Source of the DNA: Candidatus Uhrbacteria bacterium
GTDB taxonomy: Bacteria; Patescibacteriota; Patescibacteriia; 2-12-FULL-60-25
DNA: 12,948 nt
Assembly (NCBI GenBank): GCA_023246415.1
Contig: JAHFIK010000038.1
Location: 1 to 12,948, forward strand
Reading direction: 5' to 3'
The notes under the pieces were generated by a model. That model was not told the origin of the DNA, did not search any database, and saw only the letters and a list, made by a program, of their open reading frames with translations. A program made the translations under genes and the position numbers. Shown here one piece after another: positions 10,206-12,948 of this stretch (the first letter of the stretch is position 1; every line of letters starts with the position of its first letter).

Positions 10206-12329
10206 TTAATGCGTTCGTCCGTGCCGTGGAAGCTTCTTCATTCGGAGTGTGGCTGACCGCGGTCCGCCCTTTGTCTTTGTTCGTTCAGCCGCTTGCCGTC
10301 GCTTCAATTCTTTCCGAATTTCAATCGTTTCATCACGAAGAATCGTGGCTAATTCAAATTCCAGATTCCGTGCCGCCTCTTTCATCTCGGCTTCTTTCTG
10401 ATTGAGGACGGTTTGAAGATCATGCGTTTCTGCATTGAGTTCCAATTTAAGGATTTCCTTCACATCCTTTTCACTCACCTGGAGTCCAAGCACTTCGCGG
10501 TAATCCGCGATCGCTTTAACGATCGTTTTAGGGGTAATTTGATGCGAGACATTATAGGCGAGCTGTTTAGCTCGGCGTCGATTCGTCTCTCCCAACGCAC
10601 GAGTAATCGATCCGGTCATGCGATCTGCATACAGAATGACGCGTCCTCGAACATTTCGTGCCGCACGCCCAATCGTTTGCAGAATGGATGTTTCAGATCG
10701 TAAGAATCCCTCTTTATCCGCATCTAAAATTGCAACCAACGCGACTTCAGGAAGATCGAGACCTTCACGAAGCAGGTTGACCCCAACCAAGCAGTCGAAT
10801 ACCCCACGTCGAAAATCCGACAACAGCTCAAGCCGGTCAACCGTCTTCACGTCAGAGTGAATAAACTTCGATTTCACCCCCTTATCATCAAGGAATGAGG
10901 CGAGATCTTCCGCCATCTTTTTTGTGAGCGTTGTGACGAGCGCCCGTTCCTTCTTCTGTGTGGCGGCCTGAATTTCCTGAATGACATCATCGATTTGGTT
11001 CAGTCCGTGCTTGGCCCCTTTCTTGCTTTTAGCAAGGGACGCATCACCAAGAATCGGCTTCACAATCACTTCCGGATCGACAAGGCCGGTAGGACGAACG
11101 ATCTGCTCAACGACGCGTGTCGAATACTGTTTTTCAAACATAGCCGGGGTCGCTGACATGAACACGACTTCAGTCCACTTCTTCTTAATCTCATCGAAGG
11201 TCATCGGACGATTGTCGATGGCGCTCGGAAGCCGGAATCCGTGTTCAATGAGCGTCTGTTTGCGGCTGCGATCGCCTGCATACATCCCTTGGAGCTGCGG
11301 GATCGTCATGTGGCTTTCATCAAGCACGACAAAGAGATCGTCTGGGAAGTAGGAAAAAAGCGTATCCGGAGGGTCTCCTGCCTTGCGACCGGAGAGATGG
11401 CGGGAATAGTTCTCGATGCCGTTGCAATACCCAAGATTTTCCATCATTTCGAGATCGAATTTTGTCTTTCGATCCAAGCGCTCTGCTTCCAAAAGTTTTC
11501 CTTCTTTTTCAAATTGCGCCAGACGCTCTTTGAGTTCCTGCCGAATCGCGACAAGCGCCCGTTCCCGTTCTGGTTCCGGGGTTACGAAGTGCTTTGCCGG
11601 GAAGATCCAGGTCTCGTCGACTTCATGTTTCATTTTTCGAGACACCGGATCCATTGCGAAGATCGCCTCAACAATCCCGGACGGGGCTTCAATGCGATAG
11701 ATGACCTCTTCGTTAGCGGGCATGACTTCAAGAAGGCCGCCAATGGCGCGGAATGAACCGCGTACCATATCCGCGTTCGTCCGCATAAACTGCATGTCTA
11801 CTAATCGTCCGAGAATATCCGCACGCTTTACATCGTCCCCTTTTCGGATCTGAATCGCACTTTTGAGATAGTAGTCCGGGGTTCCAAGGCCGTAGATACA
11901 AGAAACAGAGGCGCAGATAATGACATCGCGACGCGTCAGGAGGGCCTGAGTGGCACTATGACGTAAGCGATCGATCTCTTCATTGATCATCGCCTCTTTT
12001 TCAATGTACGTATCTGAAGACGGGATGTAAGCTTCTGGCTGATAGTAGTCGTAGTAGGAAACAAAATACTCAACCGCATTGTCGGGAAAAAATTCACGGA
12101 ACTCGTTCGTGAGCTGTGCGGCGAGTGTTTTATTCGGTGCGATGATCAGCGTGGGTCGTTGAATTTCCTGAATGACATTTGCGATGGTGAATGTTTTTCC
12201 GGTTCCCGTAGCGCCAAGCAATGTCTGGTATTTTTCACCCCGTTTAATCCCCTGTGTCAATTGAAAAATCGCCTCCGGCTGATCTCCAGCGGGCTCATAC
12301 GGTTTACGCAGTGTAAACGCGGTCTTCAT
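10206..12329 (-). CDS. uvrB: Excinuclease ABC subunit B (UvrB)
   Basis: A 707-residue UvrB, the damage-verifying helicase-like subunit of nucleotide excision repair that receives DNA from UvrA and recruits UvrC. Visible: the YEPAGDQPEAI start (11-21); Walker A GATGTGKT (39-46); the beta-hairpin YYDYYQPEAYIPSSDTYIEK (92-111) that inserts between DNA strands; DESH (337-340, motif II); MSATP (391-395, motif III); GVNLLREGLDLPEV (516-529, motif V); QTIGRAARN (551-559, motif VI); and a C-terminal UVR helix pair (about 640-675) for UvrC binding. After RPTGLVDPEV, where UvrB usually passes straight to QIDDL, about 17 extra lysine-rich residues are inserted (426-442). The basic tail after 680 is probably disordered. 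Its ATG overlaps the TGA of the preceding gene as ATGA, suggesting translational coupling. No uvrA or uvrC is in the window. Confidence 0.98.
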   Translation of the reverse strand: MKTAFTLRKPYEPAGDQPEAIFQLTQGIKRGEKYQTLLGATGTGKTFTIANVIQEIQRPTLIIAPNKTLAAQLTNEFREFFPDNAVEYFVSYYDYYQPEAYIPSSDTYIEKEAMINEEIDRLRHSATQALLTRRDVIICASVSCIYGLGTPDYYLKSAIQIRKGDDVKRADILGRLVDMQFMRTNADMVRGSFRAIGGLLEVMPANEEVIYRIEAPSGIVEAIFAMDPVSRKMKHEVDETWIFPAKHFVTPEPERERALVAIRQELKERLAQFEKEGKLLEAERLDRKTKFDLEMMENLGYCNGIENYSRHLSGRKAGDPPDTLFSYFPDDLFVVLDESHMTIPQLQGMYAGDRSRKQTLIEHGFRLPSAIDNRPMTFDEIKKKWTEVVFMSATPAMFEKQYSTRVVEQIVRPTGLVDPEVIVKPILGDASLAKSKKGAKHGLNQIDDVIQEIQAATQKKERALVTTLTKKMAEDLASFLDDKGVKSKFIHSDVKTVDRLELLSDFRRGVFDCLVGVNLLREGLDLPEVALVAILDADKEGFLRSETSILQTIGRAARNVRGRVILYADRMTGSITRALGETNRRRAKQLAYNVSHQITPKTIVKAIADYREVLGLQVSEKDVKEILKLELNAETHDLQTVLNQKEAEMKEAARNLEFELATILRDETIEIRKELKRRQAAERTKTKGGPRSATLRMKKLPRHGRTH

Positions 12330-12862
12330 GGCGTGAGTGTACTGGTTGGAGCGCTTCCGTCAATGGTTGGGCCGTATGTGATCGTATATGTATATTGAAA
12401 ATGGTCTGCCCCTTCCCAAGCCACGGTGATCGGAATGGAATTTACGCCCTCATGGAGCTGAATGATTTGAACGAATTCTCCTGAGAGCGAATTTGGCGAT
12501 ACGGACGTTTTATTCACACGGACATCGAATCCGCCGTGTTCCGAACGAAGGGTGACATATTCTTCAACCTTCCCAAAGACGGTAATGGTTGGCGTATGAA
12601 CGGTATCCGTGACGTTCAGGAGCCGATTCGAATCGCCGATCACCTTGATCGGAACGGTGACGGTCACGGCAGGCGTCTGAACAACATCAAGGGCACGAAG
12701 CGCCGTTTGATGATTTCGATACTCGATCCACCCAAATACCCCGGCGGTTACCGCGATGATGACAAGAAGGACGGCGACCTGAATACGAATCACGCGCCGT
12801 TCGTTATAGACGGGAGTGATTTTTTTCGGTCTTGTCTCCTTTAGAAGCTTCTTTGGAAGCAT
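12326..12862 (-). CDS. Membrane-anchored protein with Ig-like beta domain, 178 residues
   Basis: Residues 1-26 are basic (MLPKKLLKETRPKKITPVYN), 27-46 form a hydrophobic helix (IQVAVLLVIIAVTAGVFGWI), and the rest should be extracytoplasmic by the positive-inside rule. Residues 88-162 resemble the glucodextranase-B/bacterial Ig-like beta sandwich: TPTITVFGKVE, a GGFDVRVNKTSVSP hairpin, SGEFVQIIQLHEGVNSIPIT, then YTYTITY. The equivalent segment in family members reads roughly 'GxF...V.L..G.N.I.I'. Such domains are common as short anchored modules in Patescibacteria, with unknown partners. A TGC-TACAAT extended -10 ends six bases before the ATG, implying a leaderless message. Its stop overlaps the uvrB start (ATGA), so it leads the uvrB operon, an unusual partner for a repair gene. 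Confidence 0.8.
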   Translation of the reverse strand: MLPKKLLKETRPKKITPVYNERRVIRIQVAVLLVIIAVTAGVFGWIEYRNHQTALRALDVVQTPAVTVTVPIKVIGDSNRLLNVTDTVHTPTITVFGKVEEYVTLRSEHGGFDVRVNKTSVSPNSLSGEFVQIIQLHEGVNSIPITVAWEGADHFQYTYTITYGPTIDGSAPTSTLTP

Positions 12863-12868
12863 ATCGTC

Positions 12869-12877
12869 ATTGTAGCA
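12869..12877 (-). promoter_or_regulatory. Extended -10 promoter of the anchored protein-uvrB operon (leaderless)
   Basis: Minus strand TG-C-TACAAT (hexamer 12869-12874, 5/6). Six bases (GACGAT) separate it from the ATG at 12862, so the expected start is the A of the ATG. No good -35 at 16-18 bases, as is common for extended -10 promoters. Confidence 0.6.
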
Positions 12878-12899
12878 TCTCTTAGCGGAGAAGGAAGGC

Positions 12900-12928
12900 G
12901 TGACATTTTCTCCATTTCCTGGTATAAA
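12900..12928 (+). promoter_or_regulatory. Plus-strand promoter at right edge (leaderless)
   Basis: GTGACA (12900-12905, 5/6) and TATAAA (12923-12928, 5/6) have a 17-base spacer. Seven bases later comes ATG at 12936, so the transcript should begin at or one base before the start codon. Divergent from the promoter at 12869. Confidence 0.7.
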
Positions 12929-12935
12929 CCGCCCT

Positions 12936-12948
12936 ATGTTTGACTGGA
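12936..12948 (+). CDS. Start of a further plus-strand gene, cut by the window edge
   Basis: Only ATG TTT GAC TGG A is visible (Met-Phe-Asp-Trp). The call rests on the good promoter at 12900-12928 placed for transcription to start at this ATG. Nothing can be said about the product. Confidence 0.45.

Noticed and set aside
10981..11756. Plus-strand reading frames of 94-171 residues opposite uvrB
   Set aside because: Antisense to an intact, fully conserved UvrB; their amino acid composition is that of a shadow frame.

Overview
The window looks like a chromosome segment of a Candidate Phyla Radiation bacterium (Patescibacteria, most like Parcubacteria). The evidence is indirect: many short genes of unknown function, a very small GIY-YIG protein beside a tRNA, mostly weak or absent Shine-Dalgarno sites, and a dnaG-rpoD pair whose sigma factor has a lysine-rich N-terminus. 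TGA is used as a stop codon throughout, which argues against Gracilibacteria/Absconditabacteria. No 16S rRNA or ribosomal protein gene is present to fix the taxonomy.

Layout. Bases 1-3667 are minus-strand genes: a PhnB-type VOC protein cut by the left edge, a membrane-anchored protein with a calcium-loop-like motif, a small unknown protein, an MTH1-like Nudix hydrolase, a coiled-coil protein, and a membrane-anchored COG4315-type repeat protein whose last repeat is out of frame after a run of eight A. Bases 3671-4148 hold an unusual composite: one intact tRNA-Asn(GUU) between two damaged tRNA-Asn pieces that carry the same 14-bp palindrome in place of the anticodon region, with a GIY-YIG gene fitted exactly between the intact tRNA and one piece. 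A good minus-strand promoter lies upstream and a hairpin terminator downstream, so the whole block could be one transcript.

Bases 4290-6164 are plus strand: a 93-residue unknown protein with its own promoter, a perfect Shine-Dalgarno site and a terminator, then a divergent metallophosphoesterase, a DUF1801 protein and a VOC protein. A strong bidirectional terminator (6178-6217) separates them from the converging rpoD.

Bases 6273-12862 are minus strand: membrane-anchored beta-sandwich protein -> uvrB (ATGA overlap) -> a protein with a proline-rich tail -> terminator -> dnaG -> rpoD. They cover nucleotide excision repair, replication priming and housekeeping transcription. The right edge holds divergent promoters and the first codons of another plus-strand gene.

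Most interesting: the tRNA-Asn/GIY-YIG composite, the six-copy 10-bp word ATTCGYYAAT confined to two intergenic sites, the A8 frameshift in the repeat protein, and -10 boxes placed so that transcripts would start at or next to the start codon (leaderless mRNAs).
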